A stretch of 64,000 nt of DNA from Lepturacanthus savala. Its lineage: Eukaryota > Chordata > Actinopteri > Scombriformes > Trichiuridae. Location of the stretch: NCBI GenBank assembly GCA_030544235.1, contig CM060464.1:27968152-28032151 (forward strand). Direction: 5' to 3'. Shown here piece by piece: positions 12,446 to 25,900 of the stretch. Each line of letters begins with the position of its first letter. Positions within the stretch are counted from its first letter, which is position 1. The notes under the pieces were generated by a model. It was not told the origin of the DNA, searched no databases, and saw only the letters and a program-made list of their open reading frames with translations. The position numbers and the translations under genes were made by a program.

Positions 12446-15400
12446 CAGCAACAAATCTCAGTATGAGACAAAGTAACCATTGAATGATACTGCAACTGAT
12501 AAACATCTATTTCATCCTTTCATCCTTCAAAGTGCACACCTTGAAATAGAGTTGCAGTGGGAGGAAATATTTCAGGCCCCTGGTCCAGATGTAAAAATCA
12601 CATTCACTTTTTCAGTAGAACACATTACGTGATTCATTGCCTGAGCACTTCTAAGGCTTAGATTGACATAAAACTCTCAGGGATGAATCATCAGTGCAAA
12701 AGATGAACAACTGTGTTAGAAAATATCTAGTTCTTTGATAAGTAGTCAAAGACACGTTCATACAAATTTTTGGGTAGAAGTTAACTCCAATCTCTAAACT
12801 TGTGCATTTTAACTATTCACTTTTCACTTTTCATTTCTGGGTCATTTTGGAGTGAATTCAGCAACTATGTTGCCATGACAACTCATTTTGATTCATGACT
12901 CTGACTGGCTTCTTCTCTGTAGCATCTGGTGCTGAGGCCATGCACCATGCCAAAATGTGATTTCTCAAAAATTAAGTTGAACAAAATCAAAACTACTCAC
13001 AGTAAACATAGAATAAAGTTCTCGTATAACTGTTACATTATCTGACAGATTCCTGATTTTCTTTCTAATATTACTGAGAATTTAGTTTAAAGAAAAAGAA
13101 ATTGCATTGGCGATACAGAATGGGGGACAACAATTCAGAAACCAGTAACTCCAAGAACAAACAAATAAAAAAATGTTTTACTTGATATTTACTTTTGCAG
13201 GGTTTCCTGCAGCAATGTCGTTCTGAAAAAAAAGAAAAAAAAAATCCACATCCACAGTGTAACGTCGATCGAAAGCCCTACGCCAATACGTTAGCAGGTT
13301 TAGCTGCCAAAACAACAAATTTCATAAGAAAAGTTCAAGAATGCTGTGTCTTTTCTTCTTTTGGAGGTGAACCACACTCTGCATCTTACTCCAAGACGCA
13401 TTCACAGACCCTCAGGAAATCCCAGTACTATCACCTAACAGAACAGCTAGGCCTAACCTCATTTATTTATAATAAGTGTTTGACAAAACTATCCTTGTTC
13501 ATTTGCATAAAAATAAATTATTGAAGTATAACAGCTTTACCTGTCTAACATATCTTCTGTAGGAAACACTGCTTGTGTAATGAAATTTTGCAGTGGGGCT
13601 TGGTGTGACCCATTCGCTCAAAATGATTAACTAAAAATTCACAATATTAAAACAGTATTTTTACAGGAACAGCTTTCCGGAAGGAAAGAAAGATGGGCGT
13701 ATGTTTTGCGTGAGCACCAATGCTATCAGTTTTCTGTGAGCCTCTACATGTCTTGAAAAGGCCACTTCATCCAGATCTTAAGGTCTTAGGTTAGCGTGAA
13801 AGGACTCCACTGTATTGCACTGTACTCTTCTGAAATGTATCAGTGTTCAGGTCCACTGAAATTCACAGGCCCTCCTTTAAAGCCAGAAGTTAATATTCTT
13901 AAATAAAACCTACAGCCAACAATGGACAATATTCATATTAGCTACTGGGACCAAGAGGTGATTTTGCTATGCTCAGATGAAAAAATGCTAATGGATCAAA
14001 CTAATTACACTCGGACAAAAGATATTCTATGGTGCTGCTGTGATCTAGCTTGCTCCAAACTGCTTCGCTGTACAACAAGTGAGCCGTTTAAGGGCTCAGT
14101 GTCACACACGACTGCTGATGGACACCTTGGCTGTGGAGACTGAAACTGAGATCTTACAGCTGCATTTGTCTGTAATCAAAGCCTAATAACACACCTGGTA
14201 GCTTATAATGTAGATCTGCACACATGGTTATTGTCAGGGTATGTCTCCAGGTGGTGCCTAGGGTAAAATCTATGTTCAAATGTGTCAAAAAAAAAGATAC
14301 TAATGTCTAATGTTAAAAAGTTGCTGTAGCCTGTGATATTAGCCTTTTTTCTTGGATCCTTGGCAGTAAGGTAACCCTCAATCAGAGACAAAATCTGTAC
14401 AAGGCATGTGGTTGATATACAAGCCCTATGATTAGAGCTATAACTAACAACTATTTGCTAGTTGATTAATCTGTCATTCATTTATTATTAATTAATGAAA
14501 TGATTAGTTTTGTGGGTCCTAAAATAGTGTAAAAATGTTGATAACCGTTTCCCAAAGGTGAAGATGCAACCTAACATGTATTTTTGTCCAGTCCAACAGT
14601 CCACATCCCAAAGATCAGTTAATTATTATAGAAGAAAGAAAACAATAAGGCTGAATAATAATCAGATTTGAGTTTCTGGAACCAGAGAATTTGGTTATTT
14701 CTAACAAAACAAACTCAAATTGATTATCAGAATACATGTAGTTGGTGATTAACGACTAATCAGCTCTATGATACCTCAGTGCCACCCTGCGGTGCCACAT
14801 ACACTTCTGACTTCTGTCACTTTAACAGACTACAGCAAGTTCTTAACATTAGACCGTAATAAACCAGAATAACATCAAAATATGTCCCTGGAGAGGGACC
14901 CAGACACTGATATAAAAGCATGCAGACATAAAGGAATGTGAGGAGGAAATAAAAAAAACAAGAGATAGCATGGAGAAGAAAGAATGGTGTAAAGCTGGAA
15001 GGAAACACAATAAATGTGGATGTAAAGAATGACTGATGGTGGGAGACTCACCAGGCCAGCTATAGGTGTTGGAAGTCTGTTGATTTTCTTCACCAGGCTG
15101 GGTTTAATTGAGCTCAGCAACCTGACAAAGACAGGGGAAAAAAAGACATCAGCTTTCAAAAGTAAAATAAATAAAAGTGCATCTCTGGCAGAGTGAAATA
15201 ACTGCAGGCGAAATGGATGAAGTGTGTGAAACTGTGCGTCTCTTCAGAGAAACGCGGGGGAAACAGAATGAGACATTTTTTTCAGTGTCCCACAGTGGCG
15301 TCTGGAAGTTTAATAACGGTTTAAAAACAGAGTCTAAATCAGAGATGAGAATCTGTGCAGCTTCTATCCATTGGGAGCTGTTATCTACCAGAACATTACA

Positions 15401-18400
15401 TATAAAAACACATGTGAAGAGACATGTAACTACTGTCACAGCTCTCCTATCTTACACAGAGGTGAACACACACTTTTTTTTTTTTAGAAACCGTATATTC
15501 CTGCGACTTTTGACGGCTTTGGTTATGAACAAGCAGTTTCAGAGCTCCTGCCTCTCATGCTCTTTTCTGTGTCTCCAGTTTCGTCTTTTGTATGCGTTTT
15601 CATCAGAGGAAGCACTGTAACGAGGATCAGCCCTGTGAGGGGAAAACCCACCCTCGGATACTCTGTCTAGCAATATTAGATATCAGCAGCCCTGTGATGT
15701 TCATGGCATTCCAGCAGTGATTTTGTGATGAAGTGCTGTAATTTTCCTTTTGGGTGAACCCTCTTCTCCTCAGCCTGCCTCATCCACTTTTACTTCATTT
15801 AGAGATTTCCTACTGTGTGTTACCCAGAATAACCTTCAGTGGAACATACAATATGTGTAGGTGGAGAGAGTGAGCAATAGCAACAGTGAAGACAGTGTTT
15901 CCACTTTTGCGCCAAAGCGCCTGGAAGAAAAATAATGTTGCAGTGCACTGTACTTACAAGTTATTCAAGTCTCTCTATAAACTTGTCTTTTCTATGATTA
16001 GTTTCTCCACATATGATTGATTAACATCAAATGGGCAGGACCTTGATTTATAGAGAGTTTGGTAAAAATCTGCTATAAAACTTTAATAACCTCAAAATAC
16101 TGCACTCAACATTCATATATAAAGCTTATGGGTTTTTACAGGGGCAAACGCTTTTCCTAATGCACAGGAATCAGGTAAAGTGGTTAGAGTGTTTTGCTTG
16201 TGGAATTAGTGAGATTCAAAACAAGATTCCCACAATAATCTGCTATTTTTCTATAGAGAAGCATCTGCTAAATGATCATGAAAACATGAATAAAATTCAT
16301 CCTGCCACATTTATACATTTTTATTATGAACACAGCCAAAAGAAACAAAAAATAATAATAAGTAAATATTTTATTAATTTGGAATTTAAAATGCCAAAAA
16401 ACAGCAATGGAAAAACATTTAGAATATGTATGGAACATTTGAATTGTGGCACTTCCAGAATAACCTGTTGATAACTTATTTTTCCAACCAAAAGTCCAAA
16501 AACAGAGATATTCAATGTAAAATTATATCAAACCCCCACATTGGAGCAGTTGGTAAACATTCTTTGCTTAACACAATACGTAAATGATCAATCAATCAAC
16601 AAGATTGTTTCAGCTCCAGTCTAACCCTGACCCGCTAGAATCACTTCCCTTACATAACAGGCTTTTGTCCTGCTGTTTAAACAACACATATTCCCTCAAT
16701 GACCAGGGCCTGGAGTACAACCTCTACTTGTTATACCATATTCCAGAAATTCCAAACCCAGTGAAGACACTTTAAACGGGTTCTGATGTGTACATTCACA
16801 ATATATGTATTGTTAATGCCTGGCTTGTGTAGCTGAACTTGCCACAGGCCAATGTGGAAGAGAGAAAAGTACAAGTGTCCGTGTGTTTCAAGTCTCATTT
16901 CACCACCTCGCTCATTATGAGTGGACCCTGGAGGACAATTTAACAGGACACCAGAGTCTCTGACCACTGGGCCATTAATGCTGCAACAAAGTGAACTTAA
17001 AAGAAAACCTGTGTGACCACCAATGTTCATCCTATTAACACTGAATTATACTGTATGTCATTTGGGTCATATGATCTATTCTTGTTTCTCATCAACTGGC
17101 AGGATATGGTGACTGTGCAACTCCTGCTCTCAGGACTGAAGATTTCTTTTCTATGACTCTCATTTAAAGTCAGAGTCAAATTGACAGTCACTATCTACAT
17201 TTTACAGTCACTACGATAACAATGAAGTAATGTGTATCCAGAACTTACTCGCACAGCAGTATCCCGTTCTCCAAACCGCCTCTGAAATCCTTGTCACCAA
17301 TGCATCTTCCTGTCACAGCCTACAGAGGAAATAAAAGAACTATTAAGACAAATATGACAACAAGAGGCCTCAGGAGTGAAAATCCTCACTGAATGGATCT
17401 AAAGTCTAGACACACAAACTCCACTCGGGAAACAAGAAACAAGCAAGACCCTTATTCACACTCCATTCACGTCTTCCCTTCACAGTAAATCCTGGGAATG
17501 GAATGAGGAGTCGTACAAAGAGCCGCCGGCCATACATCAAGTCCCTCTCTGGTTAACAGTGCTAAACGCTAACAAGCTTGACATAAGCCGCAATCATCCC
17601 GACCAAAGGGCCCTGGCAAGCTAATGTGTTGTGACAGGGGATTTATTGGGTAATAGTTGCTCATACCCTCTGAGGAGGAGAAACTGCCTGTTTGCATGTA
17701 TTTTGCATGACTACAGTAAGTTGTCAGACATGCTCCCTTTTAACAAATATTGCAACACAAACAAATGCTTTGTTATTGTAAGATGTTTAAAATGCAAAAA
17801 ACCCAGGGGCTAAAAACATGGACATGTTCCAAACATGTGCAAAGTTCAGGTGCAGCAAGGTTTATGTTACAACTTCCAAATTGCATTTTTTGTTTTTTTT
17901 TGCTCTTGATGTTTTAACGTTTATCAGATGCTTTGACCTTTCACCTTTGTTAATGACACTTAACAGGATATCTCAAGTGCAAACATGAACACCATCAGTG
18001 GAAAAAAGGTGCCTCCCTCACCAACATGTCAGTTGTTGCAAGACTTTCAGTACTGAGTTCACTTAAATACTCACAAATACTGGAAGACATTTGGCCATAA
18101 AGAAAGGGGGACCTCGTAGGACTGCTGGGCCTGGACGCCAAAACAATTACAAGATTAAATTTCCCGAGAGTTTCTTTCACATTTATTTGCACAGCTGTGG
18201 AAAAAAAAAAGAGGAGATGTAGAGTGTCTGGCCCCCGGCTGTGTGTTACTTCTTGGCTTGTCGGGGAACCTGGACCTGTTACAAAAGAAATGGACTGCTG
18301 TATGTCAGTGAGTAGGCTGAGAGTAGGCCACATTTTTGCTGCGGTGGGGGGGTGTTGTGTTTGGTGTTTGGAGTTAGACGGACAGAGAGGCAGATTAAGA

Positions 18401-19219
18401 GAGACAAACTGAGAAAAGAAAGTGGCACAGATTTTCTCATTATGTTGACATCTAGCCATTCACTGCCACTCTTCCCTACTGTGGCGGCACTTGTGAGCGG
18501 GGCATTGTGTGCCTGGTGTTGACAGCACAGAAGTGATGAGTGAAATCTGAGTATGAGGCCTGAAAATCTGCCTCAGAGGACAAACAAATGCTCCATAAAT
18601 CCTCATTTTATGATTAAAGTTAATGGACTTCCTCAGGAGGAAGACATAATATTATTGGGTTAAACACCGCCAGGCAGAGCTAGCTGAGCGGCAAACTTCA
18701 ATTGCAAAGAGGGGCCTCTGTGTTGACTGCATTTTTTCCTTCATTCCTGACAATGCATTCATGACCTCTGAAGGTCAGGACAGCACAGCGGAGTAGCAAC
18801 TGTATTTTGAAAGAAATAGCTCTGCTTCTGTCAGAAATCCACCGAGCAGCAGCCCTCGCACTCATGGTAGTGATCCACGCTGCATCCACGCTGTATTTCT
18901 GAAAACAATTTATGCGAGAAATAAGATGTAAAGTTGCTGAATCTGTTTTTATTTTAGATTGACTAGGCTAGCTTAAAAGTTTGTATGCCAGTTAGCAGAG
19001 GGGGCGAGTTGTGTCGGACAATCCTGATCTGCATCAAGTAGCCTAGACCATTTTTATGCAAATGAAAATGAATGTCCAACACAACACACTCATCTCTCAA
19101 AAAGCATTGCCATGTTGCCTTACATAAACAATAAATAGAGTGTAGAAGTGTAAACAGAAAAAAGGTCCTAAACTGACAAAACTTGAAACAGAACGTGTCA
19201 TTCTTGTGATTGAAATGAG

Positions 19220-19266
<47 letters not shown>

Positions 19267-19908
19267 GAGCATTAAAGGTTACAGTGGGTACATTTTGTTA
19301 CAAAGTGTACACGATTAGAAAGACCTGCTAACATGCACAGCCTAATGCTGCTAGAATTCATCTTCACAGTTATCATCAGAGAAGCAAGAGAAGCAAAATT
19401 GATGGTAATTATCTCCCTCCCTTCTTACTCTTTGCCTTTTCTTGTTGAGCTTCAGTCTGATGTTACTTGGCCTCTGGCTCTGCCATTGGGATTTAATTTA
19501 GTCACAAAGATTAATTCTGTGTCCACATCTGATGTGACACAGAGAAATGTTTGTGAAGCAAAACCCAATATTTGTGTGTTATGACTAGCTGACAACAGAT
19601 TCCACCATGAGGCAATAACATTTCTGTATCGTATGTACCTGAGAGTGACATTCCCAGAACTTATGTTACAAAATACCATTCTGTAGTCTTGTACATGAGG
19701 GAAAACATTGTCAGGTCACCTGGTTTGTGTTCATAAGAACGTAATGATTGGTGACTGATCTCAGTATTAACATGTCAGCGGTCTGTTCTGTGTTTACTAG
19801 ATGACCTTTTATTGCTTTAACATGTTGTAGTTCTATGCCCCACCATTAAATATATATGGTCAGGACAGAAAAAAAAAAAAAAAAAAAACTGACAGCAAAC
19901 ATGATGGG

Positions 19909-19997
<89 letters not shown>

Positions 19998-22900
19998 GAG
20001 TGGAACAGTTACACTCTAACAAGTAGGTCAGCTCCTCACTAACCTTGTCAATGACTGAGCACACGGAGAGATTAAAAGGGTCATGCCACCTTTACAAGGA
20101 GAGATTATACGGTCACAACCTTTAGATTGGCCATATTCAAACTGTCGATCAAAGTGCTGTGTAAGAGGGTTAGAGTAAAATGGTCTTCTGTAAATTGTCC
20201 CTGGGCAACAATGGCGATTGCTCTAAGACTACAAGATATGATGTTGGTAGTGGAGGTGTATTGTTCGGCTGAGGAGAAAGATGGGCGACATCGGTAACAA
20301 CAACAGGGGTAACATCATTAATCTTCAGTATTATAAAACTCCAATACACAGAACTCAGTGGGTGTGTGCTTTTCTACATTACATCCGGCCCTTATTTGAA
20401 AATGAAAATTGACCTAGTTCATAATCAATATAGTAATTATGATACTGCCGGAAAAAAAAAAAAATAAAGATCTAAAAGTCTCTTATCGTTTGAAACAACT
20501 CAACTCAACAACTCAAGCAGTACATTATTTTTAATAATAATGTTAATTAATGTATATTGATCACATAATGTATATGTGATTTAACTAGTCACAGTGTCTT
20601 CATTTGTCAGAATCTCAGAATCAGTATCAACTGAGACTGTTGATGTAAGCAGTTTGAAATGTGAGGAGTGTCTGGTTATTTCATGTCCAGAGTGAGATGC
20701 TGTCACCATGAATCAGGGAAGGTTTAGTCTTATAGGGAGTCATGAGATTGCTTTTGATGAGCTGGCAGGAAAACACAATGTCTCTTTGGGGATGAACAGC
20801 CGTGACCTGGTTCCATGAGGAGATGATCTGTAATTTCAGAGGAAACTGAAGGGAGCTTCCACGGTCTTCCTTTCGAGTGAGTGGGTGTAATAGTCTTCTT
20901 CAATATTCTCATGAACCTGCTTCTGCAATGCTAGAGGTTGAAGTTTTGGAAAGCCTGACCTTTGAATGGTGGCCTATTATCTGATTTCACAACATGCAGG
21001 ATCCCAAAATGATCCCAAAAAAAGATCTTGTCTATCATAGAAATCACTGTAGTGGCTGATGTGGACTTGACAATCTTGATTTCTGGATACCTGAAATACT
21101 CATCGACAATGACAAGTAAGTAATCATCTGATGGAAAAGGACCTGTGAAGTCGATGGACATCTATTCCCACGGACCCTTAGGAAGTTCCGAACATCAGAC
21201 ATCTCGTTCAGACATCTGGAAGCAGTAGTTGCTCCTTGACATGGAAGGCAGTGCTGAATCAGTTTTTCTACCTTTTCATCTATGCCTGGAAATCATACCA
21301 ATGATACCATACAATGTCCAAATGTCCAATGTGGGCTAAGTGGATAGCTTTGAGGTGGAAGGAGGTAGGTAGCACACTTCTGGTCCCTCTAAGAATGATG
21401 TTCTCATCAGCATTGACTGTCAATTCATGTCCCAGTCAGTAAAATGCTTTCAGTGTTAGATAGTCAGCATCATCTATGTTGTGTGGTGCATTTTGCCAGC
21501 GCTCTACATGTAGGCACTGCATCACCTGGCAAAGTCCTGAGTCTTTCTTAGCCTCTGTCTGGACTTCTGTTAGTGTTGTCACCTTTAGAGCTGCGTTGTC
21601 AACAATAACTTTGACATATTTATCAGCAATGCATGAGGATCTGTGTGTCATGCTCCCTACAATGGGATGCATTTATATGTATTCAGCAGGGTTATCCTTT
21701 CCAGCCTTGTACTTGATTGTGTAGCTTTAAGGTTGTAGCCCTAGTTGCCAGCATTCAAACTGAGCAGAGGTTTGTTGTTGTCAAGAGCAGTGCTTGTGGT
21801 CAGTAATGACTGCAAAGTGTGACCCATACAGGTGAAAATGTTCACATGCTCAGAGGGTTGCTAGAGTCTTTCTGTGTTTGTGGTTTGACCACTATTAGGG
21901 ATACCCATGGTGTTGGACTGGTGACTCATTCAATAATGCCCTTTTCTCATAGTTCCTGTAGTTCTCCTTCTACCGTTTTCCCCGCATGTGAAAAGGGATT
22001 CTCCTGTGTGGCTGTATGATAGGAAGCACTGAGTCAGCAATATATAGCTTCACGTGAAACACTTTGAGCTTTCCTATGCCTTGGAAAAGATCTAGGTATT
22101 CTTGGATGAACTGCTTGGATCTGATGAACCATCTTCAGTGGACATAGAGTTCACAATTTGCAGTAGTCCGAGTTCTGTTGCCATTTTGTGACTCAGCAGT
22201 GAGCCATGGTTGCCTTGTATTTCATGTAACGTGACTTTGTCAATTGTTCTTATCTTGGAGTGGACTGTAGCTTTAAATTCTCCTCTCAGTGGATGTGCAT
22301 AGGATGATCCATAAGAATATATCTTTAAAGTAGATGGTTGCAACTTGCAGCTGGGCTTTAGCTTCTCGTAGGACATGTCATCTATTATGTTTGCTGCTGC
22401 CCCAGATCCCCTATTGTGTCCATAATTTCTGATTTTGACTGTTGATATTCTGATTGATATTGCTGTGGCATACAATATTAACATAATCATATCGACTGAG
22501 CTGTCTGGGGTGTCAGGTCTGTTTGCTTTTGCACTTGATGAACTTTGTTTCTTGGGTGTTGAGGTGAATGCTTGGCTGCAACTGTGGAGGTGAAGTCTTT
22601 GTTTAGTGCTCTATACCACCTTTAAAAATGATTGAATTTTCCACATAATCTGCATCTTCTGCCTTTGGTTGTGCAGTTTGCCTGTTTTCCTTTGTGTGGA
22701 AATGGTCCTCCACAGTTGTTGCGTGTCTTGTCTTTGTATTTTTGTTGACATTTTTTCTGGTTTTGGAAGCTTTTTATTATCTTCCAATAAACTTTCTTGT
22801 TACAACTCAAATACACAGAACACAGTGGGCATGTGCCTTACAATATTACACAAAGGAAGGTCAGCTACTCCTAGAATGTCAAAAATAAGAATCAAATATA

Positions 22901-25900
22901 GGTTTATGTCAAATATACTAATGTGTTTACATGTCATTGACTAAATAATATGCAGTAATATGCTCAGGTTTAGTTCAGAAGTAACTACTTTTCATAGGTC
23001 ACTGGCGCAAATTTATTCTTATTCATTCATTTATTCATTCAGAGTCACTGCATTAAACAGTGTTAAAGCCCAGTGTCATTATACTTGAATTGAGAAGCAT
23101 AGAGTGGGCTGTTCCAATGCAGTGAATCTAGGTGCTCATTGGATAAACTCTTGGTTTTGCCCTGGCCGTCGGACAATGAGCATCTCTGGGGGTCTGTGGG
23201 GAGTGGGCATGGCTTTAGCGAGCCTGGTCATTCAACTTCTGCATGGTAATTGGATGATCTGTCTGAGAACCACGACCACTGGAGCATTTTTCAAATTTCA
23301 TTCTGTTGTTCTGAGACGAGTTGATCTGGAAACATTAGCTTTATCTTCATGAGTTTTTCTTTGTTAAAAATACTTTATTTGCATCTGTTTTCATTTTTAT
23401 TGAAGACTGTCCTCATGATTGGAGACTGACTTCTGCACTTACTCTCCCTAAAGAACAGCGGCTGCAGCTGTGAACTCCCGCTGTCATAAAGCACTCACAA
23501 GTGGTCACACCAGCCTTTCGCAGTGGCCCCAGCTAGTGAGCAAGCTAAGAAGCTTATGTAGACTAAAAATGAGCTTCCCCTCCTTGAAAGATCAGCAGCT
23601 GCCCCTGCTATGCAAATAAATGAAGCTTATAGTTTATACATTTACATACATTTTACCAGGTTCCAATTGGAAACACAGAAATTTCTCATAGTCATATGAG
23701 CAAAAAAGAAAAGACAGATCTGTTTTTGAATCATTTTCCCCCCACATCCAATAAATCACAAATTTCATTTCATGGTCCTGTGGTGGGCTCAGCCCTTTTG
23801 GTAGAAAACAGTGTCTTAAAGGTTAGGTCAATTAATATATAGTCCTTTGGGGTTCATGCGTATTAACATAAATTACATATTTCTCTTCTAGCCATGACAA
23901 GTACTGAGTTGTAGAAAATGGTGGGGACTTGTTTTTCTCGTTATGATGCTGCTCTGTTTGGCAGTGACTGCCGAGCTGCTAAGGACCTTGATTCATGTAC
24001 ATCTGCTGCTCCCATAAGTGTCATCCCAAGCTGAAGAGCCCATGAAACTCCTGTCTGAGCAGAGAGAACACTTAGTTTGAGGCAACATACATTTGGGTTC
24101 TTGACAATAAACATTTTTTTTTAATCAAAACATTGTGAAAGGGTATCACACACATGCACATCCCAAAGTTTAATAACATTAAAATAAATTCTAACCAAAT
24201 ACTTAGCACTCACTGTAAACTTGTCATCTGGAGGCCTGCTGATTGCTTGGAGGGATTCCAGAAGCAGGTTTATCTAGAGAAACACTGCTATAAAAGACGT
24301 GGCAGGATGTTAATTTTTCACTGTTTCTTGGTGTGAAGAAAAACACTAGAAGTCTATTGACGACACTGAATGGGTATGTAGGTTCTGTCAAGGGTTGTAG
24401 AAAAACATGCTTATAAAAAAACAGCTTATTCAAAGGCCCCACCATTTCCTTATAATCAAAAAGGAATTCAATCTCACTTCCTACGATATGGGACAATTAG
24501 AAATAATCAAATAAACTAATCACAGAAGATCACTCAGGATAATGATGACTATTCATGGATCTCCAAAGCCAATGTTCTGTTTGGATAAGAACAATCTCAC
24601 TTAATATGGTGAATTGAATAAATGGATACACTTAACTGAACTAAGGTACAATCAGTCTATATTGAGCCTATTAAGACAAACAAAAAACAACACCTCAATG
24701 GAAAAAAATGCATCCTAAAGATGCCAGAAACCTCTGGATCTGGACAGTGTTTTCAAACCAGTGCAGGGTCATATGAGGGGACTCAATTAGAAAGAGGAAT
24801 GTGTCGCCTTTGTTGTTTTCCGTGGAATGTAGCCTGCATTGTTTCACAAACAAACGATGCCGGGATTTTTTTTCTCCTTTTCATTTCCTTCCCCTATGGA
24901 AACCCTTCATGTCCATCAGACCAAAATCATTCTCATGGATTGATGTCAAAAGCGGCCATCACTATCACTTCACAAAGAAAGGAAGTCTGTTGTTTTGGAG
25001 ATACATGAATGAACTTTTGCCAAATCCTGTTTCCCCCGGGGGAGCAATAGTGTGCGAATCTACTTTTTACTTTGGTCAATTGGAAAAAAGATATAAAGCC
25101 AATTAAGTTCTCCCATCAAAACTCTCAAGGGAGGTCGCTTTTATGTTCGAAGATAAAACATCAATGTGATGAGAAGAGACTCTGCAAAAGTCAAATCATG
25201 TGGCAGAAGACCACAGATCAAAGACAATTTACTGAACTAATATTGAAAAAATTAATTTGTGAAACATACAGATCAAAGGTCTATACTGCATATTCCCACA
25301 ACAGCCAAATAAAGAGCATTCCTTAAGACAGCAATCATGTCCAGGAATGTATCAGTACTTCTACATCTCCCAGTCTGAACTAGCTACTAAATCCCTCCAC
25401 CCCATGGGACATCCAATGGAAACAGATCCATTGCATTGCAGCAGTAATCTCAGAGGCCCTGCAGTGGACAAGCTACCTATCCTAAATTAACGACCAATAA
25501 TTCAAGGTTTAGAGACAGGCGTGTCTCCGTAATTCGGGGAAGAAAAGGCCCTGAGGCAAAGTGCGGTCAGCCTGTTAAAGAGTTGACAGCTGTTAGCTCA
25601 AGGGCTGTTTAACATAAACAGAGACATGTGCTCCCAACCCACGCGCCTGCTTCATACTCGCATCCCGCATAGGCACACTGCTGCAGACATTTTCATGGCC
25701 CACGGATGTGGATCCATTCATAAGATTTTCATAGGTCACAAACATGGAGGCATGTACTTGCTAGTCAAAAATCCAGTCTGTTAGTATTGCAAACCATGGT
25801 GCATGTTTTTATGAACCTATGAAGCAATAATCTGTTACTTTAACCATTCTCACCGGCACTTTAGACAACGCATCCACACTAGAGGTACGAGGTTAGCAGT

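Larger units (their letters stand above)
7547..15051 (-). other. limch1: limch1 intron 3
   Basis: 7.5 kb with no recognised exon. Main contents are a long polypyrimidine tract (about 7960-8310), an AC repeat (8654-8727), an AT repeat (12410-12442), and GC-balanced, unique-looking tracts around 9540-9720 and 10250-10430 that could be regulatory. Confidence 0.7.
20338..22850 (-). mobile_element. Degenerate Ty3/gypsy LTR retrotransposon
   Basis: Protein fragments of a gypsy-type polyprotein lie in the expected order on the minus strand. They are a Gag zinc-knuckle piece (CRLCGKFNHF near 22622-22651), the protease region (GAAANIIDD, then ATELGLLQI; 22092-22490), the start of reverse transcriptase (HRRIPFH and TPTPWVS, about 21890-22060), an RNase H piece (VITDHK, near 21800), the linker (21436-21672) and the integrase core (DFTGPFP, IVDEYFRYPE, KSDNRPPF; 20931-21161). 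The C-terminal tail of integrase follows at 20730-20912. Stops and shifts interrupt it throughout. The reverse transcriptase core with its catalytic aspartates is missing, the protease Asp of the D(T/S)GA motif is not seen, and the part of integrase that should carry the third acidic residue is missing. The element is an inactive relic lying in the same orientation as limch1. Its outer limits are inferred from a 46-bp direct repeat. Confidence 0.85.
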
